Source: Pseudovibrio ascidiaceicola (GTDB lineage Bacteria; Pseudomonadota; Alphaproteobacteria; Rhizobiales; Stappiaceae). Taken from it: a stretch of DNA of 64,000 nucleotides. The notes beneath the pieces were generated by a model. The model had not been told where the DNA came from and did no database searches. It saw only the letters and a list, made by a program, of their open reading frames with translations. How positions within the stretch are numbered: position 1 is the stretch's first letter; each line of letters starts with the position of its first letter. The stretch covers positions 434,001 through 498,000 of the forward strand of contig NZ_FOSK01000001.1 of assembly GCF_900114245.1 (NCBI RefSeq). Direction: 5' to 3'. The translations under genes and the position numbers were made by a program. Positions 1 to 8,559 of this stretch are shown here, one piece after another.

Positions 1-90
1 GCGGAAGCGATCAGATGCACTGCAAACAATGCGCTGTTGGAAACGCAAAGAACAAAATTGCAGTCAGATCGCATCAGCGTTCGTTTTTAA
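1..90 (+). CDS. possible 3' end of an upstream gene (partial)
   Basis: Frame 1 is open from the window edge to a TAA at 88-90 and encodes about 29 residues ending in SDRISVRF. It could be the C-terminus of a gene that begins outside the window. The stretch is too short to recognise a family, and an open frame of this length can occur by chance. The following 99 bases up to the next start contain no other feature I can support. Confidence 0.25.
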   Translation, partial: AEAIRCTANNALLETQRTKLQSDRISVRF

Positions 91-189
91 CGAGAGCGGC
101 TCGGTGAGCCTTCCGGACCTTAGCAATTCGGCTTGCTCCATTAATTTCGGAGTTGTCTGGAACCTCTCAATAAAAACTGAGGGAATACA

Positions 190-3100
190 ATGGACTATCG
201 TGGCACATATGACGAATTCCGTGACGCATTGCGGGCTTTCGAATCCGGTTGGGATCGCGAAAGATACAACGACGGCAGAATTCAGGATTGGCAGCTCAAC
301 GAATGGGCAGGCGGTCCGGTGCAAGACTTCTTTCCAGAGTATGACAGTTGGGGGGATCTGAACGACGACCAATGGAGTGCGATGTCTTATCGCTCCACCA
401 ACTCACTTGGGTTCGTCGGCTACCAGTTTGGTGAAGCCCTGCTTATCGATCTGGGTTATTATGATGATGATGTCTTCTACGGCAACGGCGCAGCCACCAA
501 CACTTGGGATGGCACCTGGACCGGTAAGAATGGCGTCGATTCTCTAGAAGAATTCATGACTCCTGAAGCTCAGGAAGTCGCTATCCAGGAAGCGTTTGGC
601 TTCAACCTCCAGATTATTGAAAATGGATTGTCCAACAGTGGTCAGTCATTGGATGACTTCATTGGACAGGAATTTACCTACGAGCAGAACGGTCAGGATG
701 TCAGCGTAACCCTCACACTGACGGGTATCTTGGCTGCAGCCCACTTGCGCGGTGCTTACGGTACACTTGCTCTCCTACAGGGCGGCAATGTCTCTCAGGA
801 TGAGTACGGTACTTCTATTCTGCAGTATGTTGAGCAGTTCGGCGGCTTTGAAAGCCCAACTGTTGATGAAGCAATCGACTACTTCCAGGATCGTCTGACT
901 GGAGAAGAAGGCCTGAATGGTCCTCTGCCAGGCGTTGGTGTTCCAAAAGAAGATGCCGATGTGGTTGTTACATGGTCCTATGGTGAACAGGAAGTCGTTA
1001 GCGATTTTGACACTGAAGACGGTGTGATCTTCGTTGACTGGATCAGTGCTGACCAGCTTGAAGTGACTGAGACACCAGACGGTGTGCTCTTCTCCATTCC
1101 ATCCAATGGTGGGCAGACGCTACTCCTGGCCGGAGTTGCCCTTGCTGACCTGACATTGGCTAACTTCTCCATTCAGGATGCGTCAGCAGCTGAGTTGATC
1201 AGAGACCTTGTTGGCGGAAACACTCAGCCAGAAGAACCAACCGATCCTGTTGATCCGGTAGACCCTGTGGATCCCGTTGACCCGGTAGACCCTGTAGATC
1301 CGGGTGACGGTGACGATGGTCACGGTCACCCAGGCGATGGTGATGACGGTCATGGTCACCCAGGTGATGGCGATGATGGGCATGGCGGCCATACTGGCGA
1401 CATGTATATGCTCGGTCTGGACAGTGAGTCTCAGGTCATCGCAGACTTCGATCCATCCTCTGACATGATCCATATTCTGGAAGGTGTGACTGGCGAACAG
1501 TTCGAAATCTTCGAAGAAAGCGGTGATGCACTCGGACAAACAGTCCGCATCGTGATCACTGATCAGTTCGGTAACATCATGTCCACCACCATCTTCCAGG
1601 GTGTGACACTCTCCGATCTGTCTCTGGCAAACTTCTCTGTCGCAGAACAGTCTGCATTCAACGAAGTCGTCTCTGCCATTGGTGAGACCGTTGAAGTGCC
1701 GGACCCAAGCCAGGGCGGTGGATACGAGCTTGTTTACGACAATGACGGTTCAAACCCACCAACAGTCACCGGCACGACCGATGAAGGTGGTTCCAAGTTC
1801 CGCGCTGACGTAAACGCAGACGATATTGTTGGCTTTGACCCTGATCGGGATGAGCTGGACTTCGGCGGAACTTCTGTGCACGGTCTCATCGTGACAAAGT
1901 CACCTGCCGGTGAAATTGTTCTCGACAGCCCATGGAGCTCTTCTGCACAGATCGTGCAGGGCGTCACCTACCAGGATGTCGATATCTCAGACTTCGGAGT
2001 GGTCGGTAATGAACACCTCCGTCAAGATCTTGGTGGCGTGGTCTCTTGGGAACAAGGCGTGGGCCCTCGCGAAGACGACACAGTCTACATCCGGTCCCAC
2101 GAGTACGGCGTACACGAAGTTATCTCTGACTTTGACCCATCATCCATGAAGATCAGCTTCCTGTACTACGGTACACGTGAGCGTCTGAGCGTTGAAGAAA
2201 CCGACGACGGCCTGCTGATCTCTACTCTGCCAAGTGGTCAGAGCTTCCTGTTTGAAGGCATCTCCCTTGATGATCTGGTTCCAGGTCAGCTGGAGTTCCA
2301 CTTCGATCAGGTCATGGAAGATAACCTTGAAGTGCCATTCGGCTTTGATCAGGATGACGTGACCCTCGTCAGCCGTGAAGGCCTGCTGACTCCGGAAGCG
2401 CCCGCTGGCGACACCACGGACGGTCACCAGACCAGACCGGGTGACTTCGGTCCAACCGATCCGGTTGATCCAGTCGACCCAACTGATCCAGATCCGGACC
2501 CAGTTGATCCAGTCGATCCGGTTGACCCAGTTGATCCGGGTACAGGCACTCCAGGTCAGGTTCCTGGTGATGGTGTGGTCGTGTTCACATGGGCTTGGGG
2601 TGAAAACAGCGTTATCACCGACTTCAACCCAGCGGAACACAAGATCAGTATTGGTTGGATCAGTTCAGATCAGATCAGCTTCACAGAATCTGAAGACGGT
2701 CTCGTGATCTCCCTACCATCAAATGGTGGACAGACCCTCCTGCTGGAAGGTGTGTTCCTTGAAGATCTGAATGCAGATAACTTCGACATTAAAGATCCTT
2801 CTACATTGCAGGAAATCCTTGATCTGCTCAGCGGTGAAGGTACACAACCTCCTGTCGACCCAACTCCGGATCCAGATCCAACTCCGGACCCAGACCCAAC
2901 CCCAGATCCTGACCCGGTCGATCCTGTAGATCCAGTGGATCCGGTTGACCCAGTTGATCCGGGTGATGGTTCACCTCGTGAGTTCACACTGGATTGGCAG
3001 TGGGGCAAGCAGGAAGAAGTCGCAAACTTCAATCCGGAACAGGATACCGTGAACATCGGTTGGATTGGCGGCGGCCAGTTCGAAGTGGAACAGACCGACA

Positions 3101-3789
3101 ATGGTGTGTTGTTCACTCTGCCGGGTAACGGTGGCCGGTCACTTCTGCTGGTTGGCATTGTCGTAGCCGATCTGACAGCAAACAGCATCATCGCAAATGA
3201 TGCAGCTGCTCAGGCTAAGATTGATGACTTCCTGTCAAATGCAGAAAATCTGGCAGATGTGGGAACACAGTCCGAAGCGGAAAGTGTAGATTCAACCTAC
3301 ATTCCAGAGGCTCCTGAAGCATCAACCACTGCACAGGAAGCAGCTGCTTCCAATGACAGAGATGATGATGCAGTTGCCGCTTCTGCTGCTCAGGAAGCTG
3401 AACAGGAAACCGGCCCACGTGAGGCTCAGAATGCTCCTGAACCAGCTCTTGCAGCTGCGGCCAATGGCAATGGAGCAATCGGAGGCGATACCGTCGAGAT
3501 CAATTGGGATTGGGCATCAGAAGAAGTCATCACAAACTTCGACCCTGCTACCGACACCATTGATTTTGGTAACCTGAATGCATCACAGGTTCAGATCACG
3601 GAAGAGAACAACAGTGTTGTGATCGAGGTTCTGGACAACGGTGGCCACACCTACACCTTGAACGGCATCAGCGTAGAAGACCTCTCTGCGGAGAACTTCG
3701 AAGCTGACGACTTCAACACCATCGTAACTGAAGAAGGCGGTGTTGTAGATCAGATGCACTCGATTAATCAGGACGATAACTTGATCTGA
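190..3789 (+). CDS. large repeat protein, predicted type I secretion substrate with lysozyme-like N-terminal domain
   Basis: A 1199-residue acidic protein with no classical signal peptide. Residues 1-215 resemble a lysozyme-fold domain: an FESG motif at 17-20 (possible catalytic Glu18), a GFVGYQFGEALLIDLGYY stretch near 74-91, and a TGILAAAHLRGAYG helix near 178-191. Then come about seven copies of a roughly 80-residue module, starting near residues 256, 404, 511, 614, 793, 928 and 1099. Their pattern is W-x-W-G, then (V/I)xxFDP, then DGV(L/V)FxLPxNGGQTLLLxGVxLxDL. Val-Asp-Pro linkers lie near 350-370, 754-784 and 888-925, and a His/Asp-rich segment near 372-403. The C-terminus ends in DDNLI, an acidic-then-hydrophobic tail suited to type I export. 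The exporter genes follow directly. The start is supported by GAGGG upstream of the ATG. The secretion call is inference from context; the enzymatic call is weaker. Confidence 0.75.
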   Translation: MDYRGTYDEFRDALRAFESGWDRERYNDGRIQDWQLNEWAGGPVQDFFPEYDSWGDLNDDQWSAMSYRSTNSLGFVGYQFGEALLIDLGYYDDDVFYGNGAATNTWDGTWTGKNGVDSLEEFMTPEAQEVAIQEAFGFNLQIIENGLSNSGQSLDDFIGQEFTYEQNGQDVSVTLTLTGILAAAHLRGAYGTLALLQGGNVSQDEYGTSILQYVEQFGGFESPTVDEAIDYFQDRLTGEEGLNGPLPGVGVPKEDADVVVTWSYGEQEVVSDFDTEDGVIFVDWISADQLEVTETPDGVLFSIPSNGGQTLLLAGVALADLTLANFSIQDASAAELIRDLVGGNTQPEEPTDPVDPVDPVDPVDPVDPVDPGDGDDGHGHPGDGDDGHGHPGDGDDGHGGHTGDMYMLGLDSESQVIADFDPSSDMIHILEGVTGEQFEIFEESGDALGQTVRIVITDQFGNIMSTTIFQGVTLSDLSLANFSVAEQSAFNEVVSAIGETVEVPDPSQGGGYELVYDNDGSNPPTVTGTTDEGGSKFRADVNADDIVGFDPDRDELDFGGTSVHGLIVTKSPAGEIVLDSPWSSSAQIVQGVTYQDVDISDFGVVGNEHLRQDLGGVVSWEQGVGPREDDTVYIRSHEYGVHEVISDFDPSSMKISFLYYGTRERLSVEETDDGLLISTLPSGQSFLFEGISLDDLVPGQLEFHFDQVMEDNLEVPFGFDQDDVTLVSREGLLTPEAPAGDTTDGHQTRPGDFGPTDPVDPVDPTDPDPDPVDPVDPVDPVDPGTGTPGQVPGDGVVVFTWAWGENSVITDFNPAEHKISIGWISSDQISFTESEDGLVISLPSNGGQTLLLEGVFLEDLNADNFDIKDPSTLQEILDLLSGEGTQPPVDPTPDPDPTPDPDPTPDPDPVDPVDPVDPVDPVDPGDGSPREFTLDWQWGKQEEVANFNPEQDTVNIGWIGGGQFEVEQTDNGVLFTLPGNGGRSLLLVGIVVADLTANSIIANDAAAQAKIDDFLSNAENLADVGTQSEAESVDSTYIPEAPEASTTAQEAAASNDRDDDAVAASAAQEAEQETGPREAQNAPEPALAAAANGNGAIGGDTVEINWDWASEEVITNFDPATDTIDFGNLNASQVQITEENNSVVIEVLDNGGHTYTLNGISVEDLSAENFEADDFNTIVTEEGGVVDQMHSINQDDNLI
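1303..1398 (+). repeat. three in-frame copies of a Gly/Asp/His repeat
   Basis: Inside the secreted protein gene, a unit encoding about PGDGDDGHGH occurs three times in tandem, the third slightly altered to GHGGH. It lies between a Val-Asp-Pro linker and the second beta module. Alternating Asp and His suggests binding of divalent metal, which is inference. Confidence 0.8.
2449..2541 (+). repeat. Val-Asp-Pro linker repeat (second of three)
   Basis: Short degenerate repeats encode runs of TDPVDPVDP and DPDPDPVDP. Similar linkers are encoded near 1228-1302 and 2851-2964. The codons drift between copies (gat/gac, ccg/cca), so the peptide is conserved more than the DNA. They separate beta modules and probably act as extended, stiff spacers. 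Confidence 0.8.
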
Positions 3790-3813
3790 TCAATGAGCTA
3801 ACGAAAAGAACTG

Positions 3814-3850
3814 CTCCCTCCCGGTCAATACCGGGAGGGGGTTTCTTGCT
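3814..3850 (+). terminator. strong hairpin between secreted substrate and exporter genes
   Basis: A 12-bp GC-rich stem (3814-3825 with 3830-3841, one G-T pair) closes a CAAT loop and is followed by TTTCTTGCTTT. It lies 24 bases after the substrate stop and 40 bases before the exporter start, on the same strand. It is either a terminator or a partial attenuator that lowers exporter expression relative to substrate. Confidence 0.8.
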
Positions 3851-3880
3851 TTAATTCCCGAAGCAATTGAGAGAAAGCTT

Positions 3881-5635
3881 ATGCCCGGCAGCCAACGACA
3901 GAAAGAATCTGTAATCACCAGTGCATTCAGATCTCTAAGGTCTGCACTGGTTGGAATTGGTGGCGTCAGCATGCTGTTGAATATTTTGATGCTGACAGGA
4001 CCACTCTTTATGCTGCAGGTCTATGACCGTGTGCTGGCGAGTGGCTCGGTCCCAACACTTGTCGTTCTGGCAACCCTTGTTGGTGTCCTTTTCCTTTTCT
4101 ATGGTATTCTGGAAACACTCCGCAGTCGTGTTTTGTCCCGTCTTGGGCAACGTGTAGATGCCCAGCTCTCTGGTGTTTCCTACGAAATCTCAACAAGCCT
4201 ACCGCTTATTCTCGGCCCCAAAGGTGCAAAGATGCGACCGGTTCAGGATCTGGATCAGGTGCGCAGTTTCCTTTCAGGCCCTGGCCCAGCTGCCATCTTC
4301 GACTTGCCGTGGATGCCACTTTATTTCGGTATCGTGTACCTCTTCCATCCTTATCTTGGCATGATGGCAATCGGTGGTGCACTGGTCATTTGTGCGCTCG
4401 TTGGAGTGAATGAACTTACCTCCCGCAGACCTTCGAGTGAGGCTGCAGTCGAAACAAACCGTCGCTCCGCCATCGTTGAAGCCAGTCGTTCCAATGCTGA
4501 AGTCATTCAGGCAATGGGCATGATGGAGACGATGAAGAACAGATGGCACAAGGGCAACGATGCGTATTTAGTCAAGCAACGTAAAGCAGGTGACAGAGCA
4601 GCCTTCTTTGCAACGGCTGTCAAAACCTTCCGGTTTGTCTTGCAATCGGCCATGCTTGGCATGGGTGCATGGCTGGTTATCCAGCAAGAAGTAACCTCAG
4701 GTGTGATGATTGCGTCTTCAATCATGTCCTCCCGTGCTCTGGCCCCTGTTGAGCAGGCAGTATCCCAATGGAAGGGCTTCTTGGCAGCACGACAAGGCCT
4801 TGCACGTTTGCGCAAGGTGATTGAAAACAAAGATGACACCAGTCAAGTGATGGAACTGCCCCTTCCGCATCAAAAAATTGATCTGGATGGAGTAGCTTGT
4901 GGGCCGGTTGGCATCCGTAAACCAATCGTGCAAGGCATCTCGTTCAGCCTCGCAGCAGGTGAGGGCCTCGGTGTGATTGGCAAGTCCGGTTCGGGCAAAT
5001 CCACCCTGTCCCGTTCGATTGTCGGCATCACCAATGCGTTGAACGGATCAATCCGGTTTGATGGGTCTGAGCTCGATCAATGGACTTCAGAACGTATCGG
5101 TGAGTTTGTTGGCTTCTTGCCTCAGGACATTCAGTTGTTTGATGGCACGGTTGCGGAAAACATTTCCCGCTTCAAGGAAGACGTAAATCCTGATGACGTC
5201 ATCGAGGCATCAAAAATAGCCAGCGTTCATGATTTTATCACGGGCCTGCCAGATGGTTACAATACCATTATCGGCAGTGGCGGCTATGCTCTATCCGGTG
5301 GTCAGCGCCAGCGGATCGCCCTCGCCCGTGCCATGTACGGTGAGCCTTTCCTCATCGTCCTGGATGAGCCTAATTCTAACCTAGACTCCGAAGGCGAGGC
5401 CTGCCTGACCCATGCAATTAAGTTGATGCGAGGCAGAGGCAAGATCGTCATCGTGATTGCCCACCGCCCAAGTGCGATTGCGGCAGTTGATAAGGTGCTG
5501 GTGCTCAATGATGGCCGACAAGCCGCCTTTGGTCCGCGCGATGAAGTTATGAAGCAACTCGTGACCCCCGTTCAAACCCAACAGGTTCCGCAAAAAGCAG
5601 CAATTAAAGCTCCGGACAAACGAGGAGCAGCATAA
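3881..5635 (+). CDS. type I secretion system permease/ATPase (PrtD/HlyB-type ABC exporter)
   Basis: Inner-membrane ABC exporter half-transporter of 584 residues, the usual size for PrtD-like proteins without an N-terminal peptidase domain. The first half is a membrane domain beginning with VGIGGVSMLLNILMLTGPLF near residues 24-43. The second half is the nucleotide-binding domain: Walker A GKSGSGKST near 367, signature LSGGQRQRIALARA near 471, Walker B LIVLDEPNSNLD near 490, and an H-loop histidine in IAHRP. A GAGAG ribosome site precedes the ATG. The stop overlaps the next start as TAATG, so it is translationally coupled to the adaptor gene. It is predicted to energise export of the repeat protein encoded just upstream. 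Confidence 0.93.
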   Translation: MPGSQRQKESVITSAFRSLRSALVGIGGVSMLLNILMLTGPLFMLQVYDRVLASGSVPTLVVLATLVGVLFLFYGILETLRSRVLSRLGQRVDAQLSGVSYEISTSLPLILGPKGAKMRPVQDLDQVRSFLSGPGPAAIFDLPWMPLYFGIVYLFHPYLGMMAIGGALVICALVGVNELTSRRPSSEAAVETNRRSAIVEASRSNAEVIQAMGMMETMKNRWHKGNDAYLVKQRKAGDRAAFFATAVKTFRFVLQSAMLGMGAWLVIQQEVTSGVMIASSIMSSRALAPVEQAVSQWKGFLAARQGLARLRKVIENKDDTSQVMELPLPHQKIDLDGVACGPVGIRKPIVQGISFSLAAGEGLGVIGKSGSGKSTLSRSIVGITNALNGSIRFDGSELDQWTSERIGEFVGFLPQDIQLFDGTVAENISRFKEDVNPDDVIEASKIASVHDFITGLPDGYNTIIGSGGYALSGGQRQRIALARAMYGEPFLIVLDEPNSNLDSEGEACLTHAIKLMRGRGKIVIVIAHRPSAIAAVDKVLVLNDGRQAAFGPRDEVMKQLVTPVQTQQVPQKAAIKAPDKRGAA

Positions 5636-6948
5636 TGTATAACCATTCTGAAAGTGACAAGCAGATCAAGGGCAGCATCAGGTTCCATCTGATCTGCGCT
5701 GGTCTTCTGGTTGTTATCCTCGTTGGAGGCGTGGGCCTTTGGGGCGGCCTAATGGAAATCCGAGGTGCAATCATCGCACCTGGCACCATTGTTGTTGAGA
5801 CCAACACCAAGAACGTCCAGCACATGGAAGGCGGCATCGTCCGCTCCATCATGGTGACGGATGGGGATTCTGTTGATGCTGGAGAAACCCTGCTCCGTCT
5901 TGATGATACGGTGACCCGTGCCAATCTGGCGGTGGTGACCAAGCAGCTCGACAATCTGTATTCTCAGGAAGCCCGCTTGATTGCGGAGCGTGACGGAGAA
6001 GAAGAAATTCTCTTCCCAACACGAGCCGCAGACGATGCACACTCTCAGGTCCTGAACACCATTCAGGAAGGGCAACGCCGGATGATGGTCGCAAAGACCA
6101 AAAACCTGCGTGGCCGACAGGATCAGATGCGTGCTCAGATTCAGCAGTATAAAAAGCAGATTGATGGGCTGTCTCAGCAAAGAGATGCCAAAGAAATCGA
6201 AATCAGCTTGATCGACGGAGAACTGGAAGATCTCAATAAGCTGCTTGCAAAGAAGCTGGTCACTGAGTCCCGTGTCACAGCCCTCAAGCGCGAGAAAACC
6301 AAGCTTCAGGGTGAGTATGGCGACTTCATAGCCCAGATTGCCAAAACAGAAGAAGCCATCGCAGAACGCAATATCCAGATTATGCAGATCGAAGAAGACG
6401 TTCTGACAAAGACGCTGGAACAACTTCAACAGGTCCGGGCCGAAATCGCCCAGCTTGAAGAAAAGAAGATCGCTGCTCAGGATCAGCTGATGCGTATGGA
6501 AATCAAGTCACCTCAATCTGGCACAATACACGACCTGACCATTCACACCATCGGCGGTGTTATCGCGCCCGGTGAAATTGTAATGCAGGTTGTGCCACGC
6601 GAGGATGTGCTGGTGATTGAAGCTCAGGTGCAGCCGATCGATGTGGATCAGCTGACCCCCAATCAGGAAGCAACGATCCGTCTGCCAAGCTTTGACCAAC
6701 GCACAACGCCAGAGCTGACAGCAGCGGTGAAGACGATTTCTCCTGACCTTTTGGAAGATCCCAAAACCGGCCTGAGCTTCTACATGGCTGAGCTGACGAT
6801 CTCTGAGGATGAGCTTGATAAACTGGGTGGCAAGAATCTTGTACCAGGCATGCCGGTCGAGGCGTTCATTCAGACAGGAAACCGCACAGTGATCTCTTAC
6901 ATCATGAAGCCAATGGTGGATCAGATCGCCCACGCAATGCGAGAATAG
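5635..6948 (+). CDS. HlyD-family periplasmic adaptor subunit of type I secretion
   Basis: Membrane fusion protein of 437 residues linking the inner-membrane ABC exporter to an outer-membrane channel. It has a short cytoplasmic N-terminus and one membrane helix near residues 19-40 (LICAGLLVVILVGGVGLWGG). A first lipoyl-like half with NVQHMEGGIVRSI follows, then a long coiled-coil hairpin at about 100-290 rich in Gln, Glu and Lys, then the second lipoyl half (IKSPQSGTIHDL) and a beta-barrel domain. This is the PrtE/HlyD arrangement. The start overlaps the exporter stop by one base. No TolC-type outer-membrane gene follows, so that partner must be encoded elsewhere. Confidence 0.93.
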   Translation: MYNHSESDKQIKGSIRFHLICAGLLVVILVGGVGLWGGLMEIRGAIIAPGTIVVETNTKNVQHMEGGIVRSIMVTDGDSVDAGETLLRLDDTVTRANLAVVTKQLDNLYSQEARLIAERDGEEEILFPTRAADDAHSQVLNTIQEGQRRMMVAKTKNLRGRQDQMRAQIQQYKKQIDGLSQQRDAKEIEISLIDGELEDLNKLLAKKLVTESRVTALKREKTKLQGEYGDFIAQIAKTEEAIAERNIQIMQIEEDVLTKTLEQLQQVRAEIAQLEEKKIAAQDQLMRMEIKSPQSGTIHDLTIHTIGGVIAPGEIVMQVVPREDVLVIEAQVQPIDVDQLTPNQEATIRLPSFDQRTTPELTAAVKTISPDLLEDPKTGLSFYMAELTISEDELDKLGGKNLVPGMPVEAFIQTGNRTVISYIMKPMVDQIAHAMRE

Positions 6949-6963
6949 GGGCACCTTGTATCG

Positions 6964-6988
6964 CCGAAAACTGGAAATTGGTTTTCGG
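6964..6988. other. inverted repeat between convergent genes
   Basis: CCGAAAAC at 6964-6971 is matched by GTTTTCGG at 6981-6988 around a 9-base loop. It lies between the ends of the adaptor gene and the betB gene. It may help terminate one or both transcripts, but neither side has a clear run of T. Confidence 0.35.
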
Positions 6989-7047
6989 ATAGAGATACGC
7001 GAATAAAAGCCCCTACTCTGCTCATTCAAAAAGATGCTTGAGGCAGC

Positions 7048-8544
7048 TTACCAGCCAGCCTCAACATCACCCATCTCTACATAGATGCTCTTGACCTGAG
7101 AGTACTGATCCAGCGCCCACTGACCATTCTCACGACCAATGCCGGAGTTCTTGAAGCCGCCAAATGGCATCTCGACCGGGGTCAGGTTGTAGTTGTTGAT
7201 CCAGCAAGTGCCAGCTTCCAACTGATCAATCACACGATAAGCACGCTGAATGTCCTTGGTGAACACTGCAGCAGCCAAACCAAACTCGGTGTTATTGGCG
7301 CGGCGGATCACGTCAGCTTCATCATCAAAGTCCAGCACACACATCACAGGACCAAAGATCTCTTCGCAAGCAATGCGCATGTCGTCTTTGACTTCAGTGA
7401 AGATGGTTGGCTCAACAAACAGTCCACGACCAAGGCCAGCCACCTGCGGACGACCGCCACCAGCATAAAGAACAGCACCCTCGCTCTGGCCAATCGCGAT
7501 GTAGTCCATCACTTTTTCGAGCTGAGCTTTAGAAACAAGCGGTCCAAGCTGCGTGTCTTCATTCAGCGGGTCACCAATAAAGATCTTTTCAGTCCGCTCT
7601 TTCAGACGCTTCAGGAACTCGTCCTTGATGGAAGAGTGCACGAACACGCGTGTGCCGTTAGAGCAAATCTGACCGGTGGAATAGAAGTTAGCATTCATCG
7701 CCGCAGCAACAGCATTGTCGATGTCACTGTCTTCAAAGATCACAATCGGAGATTTGCCGCCCAACTCAAGGCTCATGTGCTTCAGCTGAGAAGCTGCTTT
7801 TTCAGCAACCTTCATACCGGTTGGCACGGAACCCGTCAGGGAAACCTTCGCAATTTCAGGATGGGAAACCAGAGAAGCAGCCGCTTCACGGTTTGCCTGC
7901 ACCACGTTGAATACACCATCCGGCAAGCCAGCTTCACGGAAGATCTCAGCAAGCTTCAGCGCAGACAGGCAAGTCACTTCAGATGGTTTGAAGATCATCG
8001 CATTACCAGCAGCCAGAGCCGGAGCAGCTTTCCATGCCGCAATCTGGATTGGGTAGTTCCAAGCGCCAATGCCAAGGCAAATACCCAGTGGCTCGCGCTT
8101 GGTCATGGCGTAAGAGCCACCCAGATCGATGTGCTCACCGTTAGACGTTGCAGCAACGCTTGCGAAGTATTCCAGCGCTTCAGCACCAGAAGCAGCGTCA
8201 GCTACCAAAGTTTCCTGCAGCGGCTTACCGGTATCAAGCGTTTCCAACTCGGAAAGCTCACGGTTACGCTCACGCATCAGGTCAGCAGCCTTACGCAGAA
8301 CGCGGGAGCGCTCAGCAGGTGCCATGGAACGCCAGATCGCAAAGCCCGTCCGTGCGGATGCAACAGCTTTGGTGATGATCGCCGGTGTCGCGGAATGAAC
8401 CCGTGCAATCACCTCCTGCGTCGCAGGATAAAGGCTCAGGATCTCCTCACCCATCGTATCTTCAACGTAAGTGCCGCCGATGAAGTGAGATCCACTAGGC
8501 TGCGCACGCAGGGATGCATTTGTCAGAGTATCTGTTTTCGTCAT
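7048..8544 (-). CDS. betB: betaine aldehyde dehydrogenase
   Basis: Cytosolic NAD(P)-dependent aldehyde dehydrogenase of 498 residues that oxidises betaine aldehyde to glycine betaine, the second step of osmoprotectant synthesis from choline. The aldehyde dehydrogenase landmarks are visible: GAWNYP near residue 160, FKPSE at 185, FTG-type SLTGSVPTG at 235, catalytic Glu260 in LELGGKSP and catalytic Cys294 in GQICSNGTR. The C-terminus contains the typical [13 protein letters not shown] motif. It is the last gene of betI-betA-betB, 15 bases after betA. The substrate is assigned from family resemblance plus the adjacent choline dehydrogenase and choline transporter. Confidence 0.95.
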   Translation of the reverse strand: MTKTDTLTNASLRAQPSGSHFIGGTYVEDTMGEEILSLYPATQEVIARVHSATPAIITKAVASARTGFAIWRSMAPAERSRVLRKAADLMRERNRELSELETLDTGKPLQETLVADAASGAEALEYFASVAATSNGEHIDLGGSYAMTKREPLGICLGIGAWNYPIQIAAWKAAPALAAGNAMIFKPSEVTCLSALKLAEIFREAGLPDGVFNVVQANREAAASLVSHPEIAKVSLTGSVPTGMKVAEKAASQLKHMSLELGGKSPIVIFEDSDIDNAVAAAMNANFYSTGQICSNGTRVFVHSSIKDEFLKRLKERTEKIFIGDPLNEDTQLGPLVSKAQLEKVMDYIAIGQSEGAVLYAGGGRPQVAGLGRGLFVEPTIFTEVKDDMRIACEEIFGPVMCVLDFDDEADVIRRANNTEFGLAAAVFTKDIQRAYRVIDQLEAGTCWINNYNLTPVEMPFGGFKNSGIGRENGQWALDQYSQVKSIYVEMGDVEAGW

Positions 8545-8559
8545 TTCTTAATCCAACAC

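Noticed and set aside
1228-2964. CRISPR or satellite-like repeat array
   Set aside because: The repeats are in-frame coding repeats for Val-Asp-Pro linkers and beta modules. They have no constant repeat/spacer structure.
6949-7047. A missing outer-membrane component hidden after the HlyD-type gene
   Set aside because: Only 99 bases separate the adaptor from betB on the other strand. There is no room for a TolC-type gene.
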